A stretch of 64,000 nucleotides of DNA. Source: Pseudomonas fluorescens (lineage in GTDB: Bacteria; Pseudomonadota; Gammaproteobacteria; Pseudomonadales; Pseudomonadaceae). The notes beneath the pieces are model-generated. The model worked only from the letters and a program-made list of their open reading frames with translations. It was not told the origin of the DNA and did no database searches. The first letter of the stretch is position 1, and each line of letters starts with the position of its first letter. The stretch spans positions 1-64,000 of the forward strand of contig NZ_LACH01000032.1 in NCBI RefSeq assembly GCF_000968015.1. The letters run 5' to 3'. Of this stretch, positions 25,447 through 34,976 are shown piece after piece. The position numbers and the translations under genes were made by a program.

Positions 25447-27840
25447 ATGTCCGAATCCACCACTTTCGATCTGCCGATTGCCGGCATGACCTGCGCCAGT
25501 TGCGCCGGGCGTGTCGAGCGTGCCTTGAGCAAAGTCATCGGCGCCTCTGCCGTCAGCGTCAACCTGGCCACCGAACAGGCCCGGGTTCAAGCGCCCAGCG
25601 ACAGCCTGCCGGCCTTGATGGACGCGGTGCAGCAGGCGGGTTACAGCGTGCCGCAGCAGAGTCTGGAATTGAGCATCGATGGCATGACCTGCGCCTCCTG
25701 CGTCGGCCGGGTCGAACGAGCGCTGGCCAAGGTGCCGGGGGTCAAGAGTGTCAGCGTCAACCTGGCCAACGAACGCGCTCACCTTGAACTGCTCGGCCAG
25801 ATCGATCCGCAAACCCTGATCGGCGCAGTGACCAAGGCAGGCTATAACGCCAGTGTCTGGGAAGTCGAACACCCGCAAACCGATAATCAACAACAACGCC
25901 TGCACCGCGAGCGTTGGGCCTTGATCATGGCGATCGTCCTCGCCGCACCGTTGGTGCTACCGATGTTGCTACAACCGTTCGGCGTGCACTGGATGCTCCC
26001 GGCCTGGGTGCAATTCGCGTTGGCCACGCCGGTGCAATTCATCTTCGGCGCGCGCTTTTACGTCGCTGCCTGGAAAGCCGTGCGCGCCGGTGCGGGCAAC
26101 ATGGATTTGCTGGTCGCGCTGGGTACCAGCGCCGGTTATGGCTTGAGTCTTTATGAATGGGCCACTGCCGCCGGGCGCATGCCGCACCTGTATTTCGAAG
26201 CCTCGGCGGTGGTAATTGCCTTGGTGCTGCTGGGCAAATACCTGGAAAGCCGCGCCAAACGCCAGACCGCCAGTGCTATTCGCGCCCTCGAAGCCTTGCG
26301 CCCGGAGCGGGCAATTCAGGTGATCGACGGCCGCGAGCAAGATGTCGCCATCAGCGCCTTGCGTCTGAATGATCTGGTCATGGTCAAACCTGGCGAACGC
26401 TTCCCGGTGGACGGTGAAGTGGTCGAAGGCCAGAGTCACGCCGACGAAGCGCTGATCAGCGGCGAAAGCCTGCCGGTGCCCAAACAACCCGGCGACAAGG
26501 TCACCGGCGGCGCGATCAATGGCGAAGGCCGGTTGCTCGTTCGCACCCAGGCCTTGGGCGCGGAAACCGTGCTCGCCCGCATCATCCGCCTGGTCGAAGA
26601 CGCTCAAGCGGCGAAGGCTCCGATCCAGAAACTTGTGGATAAAGTCAGCCAAGTCTTCGTGCCAACGGTCCTGCTGATTGCGTTGGCCACCTTGATCGGT
26701 TGGTGGTTGTACGGCGCGCCCCTGGAAACGGCGCTGATCAATGCCGTGGCGGTATTGGTGATCGCCTGCCCTTGCGCGCTCGGGCTGGCCACGCCGACAG
26801 CGATCATGGCCGGCACCGGCGTGGCGGCGCGCCACGGGATTCTGATCAAGGACGCCGAAGCATTGGAGCGTGCCCATGAAGTCAGCGCGGTGGTGTTCGA
26901 CAAGACTGGCACGCTGACGTCGGGTACTCCGCGCATCGCTCATTTGAGCGCAATCAACCATGACGAAGCGGCCCTGCTGAAAATGGCCGGCGCCCTGCAG
27001 CGCGGCAGTGAACACCCACTGGCCAAGGCGGTTCTGGACGCTTGCGCCGAACGCGGCTTGACCGTGGCCGATGTCACCGACAGCCAGTCCCTGACCGGCC
27101 GTGGCATCGCGGGCACTCTCGACGGTCGTCGATTGGCGCTGGGCAATCGTCGTCTGTTGGAAGAGAGCGGCTTGAGCGCCGGTGAATGGGCCGACTCCGC
27201 CACAGCGTGGGAAACCGAAGGCCGGACCCTCTCCTGGCTGATCGAGCAAAGCTCCGAACCACGAGTGTTGGGCCTCTTCGCTTTCGGCGATACCCTCAAA
27301 CCCGGCGCGCTGCAAGCTGTGCAACAACTCAACGCACGCAACATCAGCAGCCACCTGCTGACCGGCGACAATCGTGGCAGTGCCAAGGTGGTTGCCGATG
27401 CGCTGGGCATCAAGGATGTCCACGCCGAAGTACTGCCGGCGGACAAAGCCGCCACCGTCGCCGAACTGAAAAAAACCGGCGTGGTAGCGATGGTCGGCGA
27501 CGGCATCAACGACGCACCCGCCCTGACCGCCGCAGACATTGGCATCGCCATGGGCGGTGGCACCGACGTTGCGATGCACGCAGCCGGGATCACCTTGATG
27601 CGCGGCGACCCACGGCTGGTGCCGGCAGCGCTGGAGATCAGCCGCAAGACTTACGCGAAGATTCGTCAGAACCTGTTCTGGGCCTTCGTCTACAACCTGA
27701 TCGGTATTCCGCTGGCCGCGTTCGGTTTCCTCAACCCGGTACTGGCCGGTGCGGCCATGGCGTTGTCGAGCGTCAGCGTGGTGAGCAATGCGCTACTGTT
27801 GAAAACCTGGAAACCCAAGGATCTGGAGGACAACCGATGA
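25447..27840 (+). CDS. copA: Cu(I)-exporting P1B-type ATPase
   Basis: This 797-residue inner-membrane pump exports Cu(I) to the periplasm. Two N-terminal HMA domains carry [15 protein letters not shown] (residues 13-27) and [15 protein letters not shown] (near 80). The metal-site CPC is at Cys441-Pro-Cys443 in VIACPCALG, the phosphorylated Asp at 485 in DKTGT, the HP motif in [10 protein letters not shown], and the hinge [10 protein letters not shown] begins at residue 684. Length is normal. It is controlled by the CueR operator upstream and overlaps the cueR start by four bases (ATGA). Confidence 0.94.
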   Translation: MSESTTFDLPIAGMTCASCAGRVERALSKVIGASAVSVNLATEQARVQAPSDSLPALMDAVQQAGYSVPQQSLELSIDGMTCASCVGRVERALAKVPGVKSVSVNLANERAHLELLGQIDPQTLIGAVTKAGYNASVWEVEHPQTDNQQQRLHRERWALIMAIVLAAPLVLPMLLQPFGVHWMLPAWVQFALATPVQFIFGARFYVAAWKAVRAGAGNMDLLVALGTSAGYGLSLYEWATAAGRMPHLYFEASAVVIALVLLGKYLESRAKRQTASAIRALEALRPERAIQVIDGREQDVAISALRLNDLVMVKPGERFPVDGEVVEGQSHADEALISGESLPVPKQPGDKVTGGAINGEGRLLVRTQALGAETVLARIIRLVEDAQAAKAPIQKLVDKVSQVFVPTVLLIALATLIGWWLYGAPLETALINAVAVLVIACPCALGLATPTAIMAGTGVAARHGILIKDAEALERAHEVSAVVFDKTGTLTSGTPRIAHLSAINHDEAALLKMAGALQRGSEHPLAKAVLDACAERGLTVADVTDSQSLTGRGIAGTLDGRRLALGNRRLLEESGLSAGEWADSATAWETEGRTLSWLIEQSSEPRVLGLFAFGDTLKPGALQAVQQLNARNISSHLLTGDNRGSAKVVADALGIKDVHAEVLPADKAATVAELKKTGVVAMVGDGINDAPALTAADIGIAMGGGTDVAMHAAGITLMRGDPRLVPAALEISRKTYAKIRQNLFWAFVYNLIGIPLAAFGFLNPVLAGAAMALSSVSVVSNALLLKTWKPKDLEDNR

Positions 27841-28250
27841 ACATCGGCCAAGCGGCCCGCCAAAGCGGCCTGAGCGCGAAGATGATTCGTTATTACGAAT
27901 CCATTGGCCTGCTCAAGGCCGCCCATCGTACCGACAGCGGCTATCGGGTTTATGGCGACGACGACCTGCACACCCTGGCGTTCATCAAGCGCTCCCGGGA
28001 CCTGGGGTTCTCACTGGAAGAGGTCGGCAAACTGCTGACCCTCTGGCAGGACCGCCAACGAGCCAGCGCCGACGTGAAGGCCCTGGCCCGTCAGCACATT
28101 GATGAGCTGAACCAGAAAATCCGCGAACTCGGCCAACTGCGCGACACCCTGCAGGACCTGGTCGAACACTGCCACGGTGATCACCGCCCCGACTGCCCGA
28201 TCCTCAAGAACCTGGAGTCGGGCTGTTGCGCACAACCCGCTCGCTCCTGA
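27837..28250 (+). CDS. cueR: Cu(I)-responsive MerR-family regulator CueR
   Basis: This 137-residue regulator has the MerR helix-turn-helix ([26 protein letters not shown]), a dimerisation helix and the CueR metal loop with Cys112 and Cys120 ([12 protein letters not shown]) and Ser77, the residues that distinguish Cu(I)/Ag(I)/Au(I) sensors from Zn or Hg sensors. The ATG overlaps the copA stop, so it is expressed and autoregulated from the copA promoter. It should also drive copZ. The last 47 bases overlap the 3' end of the convergent MFS gene. Confidence 0.93.
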   Translation: MNIGQAARQSGLSAKMIRYYESIGLLKAAHRTDSGYRVYGDDDLHTLAFIKRSRDLGFSLEEVGKLLTLWQDRQRASADVKALARQHIDELNQKIRELGQLRDTLQDLVEHCHGDHRPDCPILKNLESGCCAQPARS

Positions 28251-29418
28251 TTGCCAGCCCCTTCACCACCAACAAGGTGGTGAGGGGTATCCCGTGGAAC
28301 AACAGCACCACGGCACCCGGCGTCCACCACGAATAGAACGGCGCGGCGATCAACATGCCCACGCCGAACCCGGTCATTTGCAACAGCGTCAGGAAGCTGA
28401 AAATCGGCAGGCGCAGGCTGTCCGGTTCACGCTGCAGGCGCGACATCAGGCCGACTTCCGAGAAACCGTCGCCCAACCCCGCCGGCAACGAGAACAACAG
28501 CAAACCGTAGAGCGTTTCCTGCTGAAACATCAGGATGAAGCCGCAGGACATCAGCAACACACCAAAGAAGAATCGCCGCTCCAGGTTCACGTTATCCGAG
28601 CCTTTCAGACGGCTGGCGATGCGCGCGCCGATGAGTTTTCCGCTGGCCCAGACCGCCAACATCAGACCCAGCGTGGTACTGGCGGACTCGGGCGTCAGCA
28701 GTCTGGAAATGATCGGGAACCCCACGTTGTGCGCGGCACTGCCCAGGGTGTCGGCCATCGCGACTGCGAGCATCGCTGCAACAACAGGCGTACTGCGCAG
28801 ACCTTGGCGCAGGGCCGACCATTCACCACGTTCGTGGGTGGGTTCGTCACTGGGCGCGGGGTGTGAAAAGCGCAGCGGCAAGATGAACAACGCGGCCAGC
28901 AAATAAGTGACCACGTTCAATGCAAACACTGTTTCAAAGCCAAATGCCGCCACTAAAAGCCCCGACACCAGACTTCCACCGACCATAGCGGCCGACGATG
29001 CCGAGGTGATCCAGGCGTTGGTCTTGAGCAAATGCTCAGCCTCGATCAAGTGCGGCAATTGGCTGTTGAGGCCGATGGCGAACATCGAGTTGCCGAATCC
29101 CAGACCGAAAGCGATCACCGGTAACAGCAGCATCTGCTGGCCGACAGGTAGCACAAGCAGCAGGCCCAGCAGCCCGGCGCGCAACAGGTCGAAGGCAATC
29201 AGCGGCAGGCGCCCGGCCCAGCGGCGATAAAACGTCGTGCCGATGAGGCTGGCGAAGATCCCACCGGCCACGCGGCTGGCGAGGAAGATGCCGACGCTCA
29301 TGGCGCTGTTGCTGAGCAGGTAGACGTAGGTGGCCAGGGCGACCATGTTGAGGAAAGCGCCGAAGTCCGAGACCAGACGGGCAGCGATGATCAGTTGGGT
29401 GTTGCGGGTGGAGTTCAC
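28204..29418 (-). CDS. MFS transporter (EntS-like)
   Basis: This 404-residue carrier has about twelve hydrophobic segments and the pattern LIIAARLVSDFGAFLNMVALATYVY at the N-terminus, as in EntS/MFS_3-type exporters of small molecules. The start is a GTG at 29418 preceded by AAGGA at good spacing (an out-of-frame ATG overlaps it). The 3' end overlaps cueR by 47 bases tail to tail. No link to copper can be inferred. Cargo is unknown. Confidence 0.78.
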   Translation of the reverse strand: MNSTRNTQLIIAARLVSDFGAFLNMVALATYVYLLSNSAMSVGIFLASRVAGGIFASLIGTTFYRRWAGRLPLIAFDLLRAGLLGLLLVLPVGQQMLLLPVIAFGLGFGNSMFAIGLNSQLPHLIEAEHLLKTNAWITSASSAAMVGGSLVSGLLVAAFGFETVFALNVVTYLLAALFILPLRFSHPAPSDEPTHERGEWSALRQGLRSTPVVAAMLAVAMADTLGSAAHNVGFPIISRLLTPESASTTLGLMLAVWASGKLIGARIASRLKGSDNVNLERRFFFGVLLMSCGFILMFQQETLYGLLLFSLPAGLGDGFSEVGLMSRLQREPDSLRLPIFSFLTLLQMTGFGVGMLIAAPFYSWWTPGAVVLLFHGIPLTTLLVVKGLAIRSERVVRNSPTPGS

Positions 29419-29481
29419 ATTCAGTCCTTGAGTGTGGGGAGCAGCAGGGAGAACACAAAACTCTGTTACACCAAAAATCTA

Positions 29482-29571
29482 CTGTGGGAGTGAGCCTGCT
29501 CGCGATGGCGGTGTGTCAGTTGTATTGTTGTCGACTGACACACCGCCATCGCGAGCAGGCTCACTCCTACA
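29482..29571. repeat. REP pair, GTGAGCCTGCTCGCGA variant
   Basis: CTGTGGGAGTGAGCCTGC... faces its complement, with GGTGTGTCAGT/ACTGACACACC inside. It lies between the RIO kinase end and the MFS start, both leftward. Useful as the plain counterpart of the extended copy at 12946. Confidence 0.88.
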
Positions 29572-29604
29572 TTTGATCTCCAGTGTCTGGAGATCAGCAT
29601 CTGC

Positions 29605-29631
29605 AAAAAACCCGGCCGAAGCCGGGTTTTT
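29605..29631 (-). terminator. Rho-independent terminator of the RIO kinase gene
   Basis: A CCCGGC/GCCGGG stem with a CGAA loop is flanked by runs of A and T, so the leftward transcript of the RIO kinase gene would end in a U tract. Confidence 0.85.
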
Positions 29632-29641
29632 CGTTAACCAA

Positions 29642-30535
29642 TCACTGCATCCAGGGAGGAGGCGGCTCTTCGGTTTTGCCTGGTGGCGCATCGTCTGCCG
29701 CGCGCACCGCTTGCTTGCGCTCTTCATCAAGGCGTGCCGCCTCGATCTCGCGCATGATCCCCCCAACATCGGCCAACTCTTCCGGCTCATCGAACTCGCC
29801 GGTCAAGAGGCTGGCCGGGTGCAAGGTGCCGGCTTCGAACAGGGCCCACATTTCCTTGGCGTACTTGGTCTTTTTCAACTCCGGCGCAAACCGCCCGAAG
29901 TAGGACGCCATGTTGCCAACATCCCGCTCCAGCATGCTGAACGCGTGGTTGTTACCCGCTGCGTCGACCGCTTGCGGCAGATCGATGATCACCGGGCCGG
30001 TCGGGGTCAGCAATACGTTGAACTCCGACAGGTCACCGTGCACCAGACCGGTACACAGCATCAGCACGATCTGCGAAATCAGGAACGCGTGATACTCGCG
30101 CGCCTGATCCGGTTCCAGCACCACGTCGTTCAGACGCGGCGCGGCATCACCGTACTCATCGGCCACCAGTTCCATCAGCAGCACGCCTTCAAGGAAGTCG
30201 TAAGGCTGAGGGACCCGAACGCCAGCACCGGCCAGACGGAACAATGCCGCCACTTCGGCATTCTGCCAGGCGTCTTCGGTTTCTTTCTTGCCGAACTTGG
30301 AGCCCTTGGCCATCGCTCGAGCCTGACGGCTGTTGCGCACCTTGCGGCCTTCCTGATACTCGGCCGCCTGACGGAAACTGCGTTTATTCGCCTCCTTGTA
30401 GACCTTCGCGCAACGTAACTCGTTGCCGCAGCGCACCACATAAACAGCTGCTTCTTTACCACTCATGAGTGGGCGCAGCACCTCGTCGACCAGACCGTCC
30501 TCGATCAGGGGTTCAATGCGTTTTGGAGTCTTCAT
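29642..30535 (-). CDS. RIO1-like serine protein kinase
   Basis: This 297-residue atypical protein kinase has a glycine-poor nucleotide loop SGKEAAVY (residues 25-32), Lys44 in CAKVYK, the catalytic loop HGDLSEFN (Asp168, Asn173) and the metal Asp185 in IIDLPQ, in place of the DFG of eukaryotic kinases. RIO kinases function in ribosome maturation in archaea and eukaryotes; the bacterial copies are widespread in Pseudomonas and poorly understood. The charged, Pro-rich C-terminus (about residues 265-297) looks unstructured. It is a single-gene unit with its own terminator. Confidence 0.87.
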   Translation of the reverse strand: MKTPKRIEPLIEDGLVDEVLRPLMSGKEAAVYVVRCGNELRCAKVYKEANKRSFRQAAEYQEGRKVRNSRQARAMAKGSKFGKKETEDAWQNAEVAALFRLAGAGVRVPQPYDFLEGVLLMELVADEYGDAAPRLNDVVLEPDQAREYHAFLISQIVLMLCTGLVHGDLSEFNVLLTPTGPVIIDLPQAVDAAGNNHAFSMLERDVGNMASYFGRFAPELKKTKYAKEMWALFEAGTLHPASLLTGEFDEPEELADVGGIMREIEAARLDEERKQAVRAADDAPPGKTEEPPPPWMQ

Positions 30536-30996
30536 CAGCTTTTATTGGGGGTCCTTTATTACCAAACACGCGAAAGTCATTCCTTATACGGCAATCCACT
30601 CATTCGGGGGAGGGGTTGCCGACCTATGAACGTTCCTGTGACCGTCAACAAGCACACAATGTGCCGGTTTAATCAGGCAACAACCGCCGGTCGTCATCGG
30701 CGCCACAGATCATAGCTGACCTTGCGCCACTTGTTGCTGAAGGGCTAAGCGGGTATTTGCGACAGAAGCTGACATCTCGATTCATACCCTTCGTAGGATT
30801 TTTCTAAATAGGCCTCAATTTCCGCCTCGGCCAGCCGAAGTCATCAGAGACAAAGTGATTTGTCCGACAATCGTTTCGACAACAACAACAACGATGGCGC
30901 ACTCACGGAACCGGGTCGATCAAAAACGTTTACGGCTGCCAATAATCCGCGAGTCATCTGCACTGCGTGGGTCTACAAGAAAAATCTGGAGCGCGG
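30536..30996. other. 461-base non-coding region with the chemoreceptor promoter
   Basis: The region between two divergent genes contains no gene that I can support. Its right end has a sigma-28-type promoter for the chemoreceptor (30920-30945). The left half should hold the RIO kinase promoter. An AT-rich patch (AGGATTTTTCTAAATAGG, 30797-30814) has no assigned role. Confidence 0.55.
30920..30945 (+). promoter_or_regulatory. Sigma-28 (FliA)-type promoter of the chemoreceptor gene
   Basis: TCAAAAAC is followed after ten bases by GCCAATAA, close to the flagellar sigma factor consensus (TAAAGTTT-N11-GCCGATAA). It lies about 50 bases before the chemoreceptor start. Confidence 0.6.
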
Positions 30997-32943
30997 ATGA
31001 ACATCAAACAGAAGTTGACCTGGGCGTTTGCAATCATCGCCTGCTTGCCGGTGGTGCTGGTCGCTACCCTGGTTGTGCTGAACTTGCGCAGTGATGCCAA
31101 GGACAGTTTCGTTGACGGCAGTGGCCGCGAAATTCGTCAGGTCAGCAACGCCATGCAACTGTTCTTTGACGGCATCAGCCAGAACGTGGATTACCTGGCG
31201 ACCCAACCGCTGATCAAAAATTCCGACGACAGCCTCAAGACTTATATGAGCGCCAACGCCGAGAGCATTCCTCAAGGCGAGATGGACAAGAAGGTCTTCG
31301 GCCTCCTTCAGGACCTGGGCAACAGTCACCCGTCCTACGCCTATGCCATCCTCGGCACCGCGGCGGGCGGTTATGTGTCCTGGCCGGACGATGCGAAGCT
31401 GAGCAATTACGATCCGCGCCAGCGCCCCTGGTACAAGGCTGCCCAGGCCAAACCGGGCAAACCGTTCCGCACCGAGGCCTATTACTGGGCCCAGGACGAC
31501 GCTACGTACGTCAGTACCGTGCGCACCATCGACAACAAATTGGGCACCAATGGCGGCGTGGTCAGCATCGACGTGACGCTCAAGCAGCTCACCGAAATCG
31601 TCAAACAGATCAAGCTCGGTGAAACCGGCTACCTGATGCTCCTGGAAAACACCGGCACCGTGCTGGTCGATCCGAAGCAACCGGAACACAACTTCAAAGC
31701 TTTGAGCAGCCTCGGCGAGGGCTACGCGCAACTGGCCAAGGCCGGCAAAGGGCTGGTGGAAGTCGAGCTGAACGGCGAGCGCTACATGGCCAACGTCTGG
31801 CCGTCGGAGCAGTTGGGTTGGACCTTTGTCGGCCTGATCAAGCAAACCGACGTGATGAGTTCGGCCACCCAGCTGACCTGGCTGATCGCGATCATCGCCG
31901 CCGTGCTGGCCGTGTTCTTCGCCATCGTCGGCGCCAGTTTCGCCAGCCTTATCGTGCGGCCGATCCGCAGCGTGGCCAGCGGTCTGGAAGGCATCGCCCA
32001 AGGCGAAGGCGACCTGACCAAGAACCTGCAAATCCGTGGCAGCGATGAAACCGCGCAACTGGCCAACTGGTTCAACCAGTTCCTGGCAGCGATTCGCAAC
32101 CTGATCCAGAACATTGGCGGCGCCGCGACCAAGATCCTCGCCACCTCCAAGAGTTCGACCCAGGTCTCCAGCGACATGGCCGAAGCGGCCGGGCGTCAGC
32201 GTGAAGCGGTGGACATGGTTTCCACGGCGTTCCACGAAATGGTCGCCACCGCCAACGAAGTCGCGCGCTCTTGCAGCCAGGCGGCGGAATCGGCCGACAG
32301 CGGCCAGCGCCAGGCGCGTGAAGGTCAGCAGCAGATTGATGCGGCCGTGACCAGCGTTGATCGCTTGAGCCAGGAAATCGAACAGTCGGCCCAGTCGATG
32401 CAACAGCTTGAGCGCGACAGCAACGACATTCAGTCAATCCTCGGGACCATTCGCTCGATTGCCGAACAGACCAACCTGCTGGCACTGAACGCGGCCATCG
32501 AAGCGGCGCGGGCCGGTGAACAGGGTCGTGGGTTTGCGGTGGTGGCCGATGAAGTTCGGGCACTGGCCAAGCGGACGGCCGATTCCACGGCGGAAATCGA
32601 CGGTTTGCTGGGCAACCTCGCCAAGCGCACCAGTCAGGTGACTCAGCAAATGCATGCGAGCCTGGAAGTGTCCCAACAATCGGTGACGCGGATCGGTGAA
32701 GCACGCAGCAGCTTCGGGCTGATTCGGGAGTCAGTGGACGTGATCCGCGACATGAACACCCAAATCGCTACCGCGGCGGAAGAACAACATCAGGTGGCAG
32801 AAGACATCAATCGGCACATCAGCCAGATTCATGGTGATGCGCAGTTGGTGGCAGAACTGGCGAACTCGGCGCGGCTGGATTCGCAGAGTCTGGCGGGGTT
32901 GTCGAACGAGCTGGACGGGTTGGTTCGCCGCTTTAGAACCTGA
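30997..32943 (+). CDS. Methyl-accepting chemotaxis protein with dCACHE sensor
   Basis: This 648-residue chemoreceptor has a first membrane helix at about residues 9-30, a periplasmic dCACHE domain (32-285), a second helix near 293-318, a HAMP domain and a long cytoplasmic signalling domain with the hairpin [20 protein letters not shown]. The sensor has Tyr138, Arg143, Trp145, Tyr146 and Asp192 ([10 protein letters not shown] and SIDVTL), the pattern of amino-acid-binding dCACHE receptors such as PctA. It therefore probably senses amino acids or related amines, but that is inference. The ATG at 30997 has GGAG upstream, and a sigma-28 promoter precedes it. Confidence 0.88.
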   Translation: MNIKQKLTWAFAIIACLPVVLVATLVVLNLRSDAKDSFVDGSGREIRQVSNAMQLFFDGISQNVDYLATQPLIKNSDDSLKTYMSANAESIPQGEMDKKVFGLLQDLGNSHPSYAYAILGTAAGGYVSWPDDAKLSNYDPRQRPWYKAAQAKPGKPFRTEAYYWAQDDATYVSTVRTIDNKLGTNGGVVSIDVTLKQLTEIVKQIKLGETGYLMLLENTGTVLVDPKQPEHNFKALSSLGEGYAQLAKAGKGLVEVELNGERYMANVWPSEQLGWTFVGLIKQTDVMSSATQLTWLIAIIAAVLAVFFAIVGASFASLIVRPIRSVASGLEGIAQGEGDLTKNLQIRGSDETAQLANWFNQFLAAIRNLIQNIGGAATKILATSKSSTQVSSDMAEAAGRQREAVDMVSTAFHEMVATANEVARSCSQAAESADSGQRQAREGQQQIDAAVTSVDRLSQEIEQSAQSMQQLERDSNDIQSILGTIRSIAEQTNLLALNAAIEAARAGEQGRGFAVVADEVRALAKRTADSTAEIDGLLGNLAKRTSQVTQQMHASLEVSQQSVTRIGEARSSFGLIRESVDVIRDMNTQIATAAEEQHQVAEDINRHISQIHGDAQLVAELANSARLDSQSLAGLSNELDGLVRRFRT

Positions 32944-32967
32944 TCCTCAAGAACGCCGCAAAACAAA

Positions 32968-33058
32968 TGTGGGAGCGAGCTTGCTCGCGATAGCGGCTGG
33001 ACAGTCAACAATGATGTTGAATGTTGAGCCCTCATCGCGAGCAAGCTCGCTCCCACAG
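32968..33058. repeat. REP pair between convergent genes
   Basis: TGTGGGAGCGAGCTTGCTC and its complement, with an internal ACATTCAAC-type repeat, lie between the chemoreceptor and the AraC regulator. It probably separates their transcripts. Confidence 0.9.
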
Positions 33059-33071
33059 TGGTCAGGTGGTG

Positions 33072-33863
33072 TCAGTGTCTGAAGAGTTCGCCGGGAGTGA
33101 AGCCGAACAGGCTTTTGAACGCCGCAATAAACGCCGAAGTCGAGTCATACCCGCAAGACAGCGCGGCATTGGTCACGCTGTCGCCCTCCTCCAGCAAACT
33201 CAACGACGACAGCAACCGCATCCGCTGGCGCCACCCTCGAAAGCTCAACCCGGTTTCCCGCTGGAACAACCGCATCAAGGTCTTCTCCGACATCCCCAAC
33301 CGCTCGGCCCACGCCTGCAATGTCACATTGCACTCAGGGCTTTCAATCAGCTCGTTGCACAACCCGAGCAACCGTTCATGGCGCGGTAACGGTAGCGAGA
33401 AGCCGACCTCCGGCAGATGCGCCAACTGGTCCAGCAGCACGTTCACCAGCCGCGCTTCCTGGCTGTCGCCCTGTGGATATTCAACCGGCAGCAAACAAAA
33501 ACTCTTGATCAGCTCCCGGGCCAACGGCGTCACTTCCAGCACCCGGCAACGCCCGTCCGCCCATTCACAATCCTCGCGGCGCACATAGAGGCTACGCATC
33601 TCGGCGCGCATCGAAGTCACCACCTGGTGTTCGAGATCCGCCGGAATCCAGATGCCCCACTGCGGCGGCGCAAAGAAACTGCCTTCGGCGGTGTGCACGC
33701 CGAGAACGCCGCTGATCGCGTAGGAGAACTGCACCCAATCGTGTCGATGCGGAGGCGTCCATGAACCGGCGTTGAGGCTTTCCGCACGGGCATACAGCGG
33801 ACGCGGCAACGCCGTCAGCGTCGGAATCGTCCGTTCGAGGGAAAGTTGTCCGTTAGTCGGCAT
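33072..33863 (-). CDS. AraC-family regulator with cupin sensor domain
   Basis: This 263-residue protein has an N-terminal cupin-like effector domain (PPHRHDWVQFSYAISGVLGVHT) and a C-terminal AraC double helix-turn-helix (residues about 165-260, ending in GYDSTSAFIAAFKSLFGFTPGELFRH). It is divergent from an SBF-type symporter gene, a pairing usual for Pseudomonas regulators of the YdeO/RcnR-like cupin type. It probably controls that transporter. The effector is unknown. Confidence 0.83.
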   Translation of the reverse strand: MPTNGQLSLERTIPTLTALPRPLYARAESLNAGSWTPPHRHDWVQFSYAISGVLGVHTAEGSFFAPPQWGIWIPADLEHQVVTSMRAEMRSLYVRREDCEWADGRCRVLEVTPLARELIKSFCLLPVEYPQGDSQEARLVNVLLDQLAHLPEVGFSLPLPRHERLLGLCNELIESPECNVTLQAWAERLGMSEKTLMRLFQRETGLSFRGWRQRMRLLSSLSLLEEGDSVTNAALSCGYDSTSAFIAAFKSLFGFTPGELFRH

Positions 33864-33947
33864 TGATTGGCCTTATGTCGCAAGACGGCTGATGGAGCCG
33901 ACGTTAGGCTAAGTCACCAATTCTTACAAATGTATTCGGTGCCTGTT

Positions 33948-34976
33948 ATGCATGCCTTCAAACACCTCAAACGCGTGGTCACCGACTGGTTCTTGTGCGG
34001 CATGTTGATCGCCACGCTGCTGGCGTATTTCTTCCCGACCTTCGGCGCCACCGGCGGCGGAATGCACGCTGAATACGTGATTAACATCGGCGTGTTCCTG
34101 GTGTTCTTCCTGCACGGGGTCAACCTGTCCAGCGAGCAGATCACCCGCGGTCTGAAAAACTGGAAGCTGCACGTGATGGTCCAGGGGTTCACCTTCGCGG
34201 TGTTTCCACTGATCTGGCTGCTCAGTGACAAGCTGTTGGGTTCGCACATTCCGTCGCTGCTGATGCTCGGCTTCCTGTACCTCTGCGCCCTGCCCTCGAC
34301 CATCTCATCGTCCGTGGCCTTGACCGGCAGCGCGGGCGGCAACGTACCGGCGGCGATTCTCAATGCGAGCCTGTCCAGCGTGCTGGGGATTTTCCTGACG
34401 CCGTTGCTGGTGAGTTTCGTGGTCGGCAGCGGCGCGGGTGGCATCGATCTGGGCTCAACCCTGCTCGACCTCTGCGCCATGTTGCTGTTGCCACTGGTGC
34501 TTGGCCAATTGGTTCGGCCATTCCTGGGCAAGTTCTTCGCCCGCCACAAGCGCTACACCAACATCGTCGACAAACTGGTGATTCTGTTGCTGGTCTACGC
34601 GGCGTTCTGCAATTCGATGGTCTCGGGGATGTGGCAACAGCAGGGCAACAGCGTGATCCTCACGGCGCTGATCGGCAGTGCGATCCTGCTGGCGATCATC
34701 CTGTGGATGACCACCCGCACCGCTCGCGCATTGAAATTCAGCCCGGCCGATGAAATCGCAGCGGTATTTTGCGCCAGCAAGAAGTCCCTGGCCGCCGGTG
34801 CGCCAATGGCGGCGCTGATCTTCGGCGCCAACCCGGGGCTTGGGCTGATTCTGCTGCCGATCATGATCTACCACCCGTTGCAGTTGATCGTCTGCTCGGT
34901 CATGGCCGAGAGTTACGCCAACCGCAACCGGCAGCTGGCCCAACAACAAAGCACCCCGGCCCTCAGCGCTCGATAA
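33948..34976 (+). CDS. Bile acid:sodium symporter family protein (SBF-like)
   Basis: This 342-residue membrane protein has about nine or ten hydrophobic segments of the SBF-like type (PF13593; FLHGVNLSSEQITRGLKNWKLHVMVQG and AVFCASKKSLAAGAPMAALIFG motifs). Members are thought to move organic anions with sodium. The start is uncertain: ATG 33948 is preferred by comparison with relatives, while ATG 33930 (MYSVPV) is in frame and neither has a strong ribosome binding site. The gene is divergent from the AraC regulator and overlaps the 3' end of fadI by 14 bases. Confidence 0.8.
   Translation: MHAFKHLKRVVTDWFLCGMLIATLLAYFFPTFGATGGGMHAEYVINIGVFLVFFLHGVNLSSEQITRGLKNWKLHVMVQGFTFAVFPLIWLLSDKLLGSHIPSLLMLGFLYLCALPSTISSSVALTGSAGGNVPAAILNASLSSVLGIFLTPLLVSFVVGSGAGGIDLGSTLLDLCAMLLLPLVLGQLVRPFLGKFFARHKRYTNIVDKLVILLLVYAAFCNSMVSGMWQQQGNSVILTALIGSAILLAIILWMTTRTARALKFSPADEIAAVFCASKKSLAAGAPMAALIFGANPGLGLILLPIMIYHPLQLIVCSVMAESYANRNRQLAQQQSTPALSAR

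Noticed and set aside
25969..27579. A 536-codon open frame opposite copA
   Set aside because: It is antisense to well-conserved P-type ATPase domains and lacks any recognisable motif.
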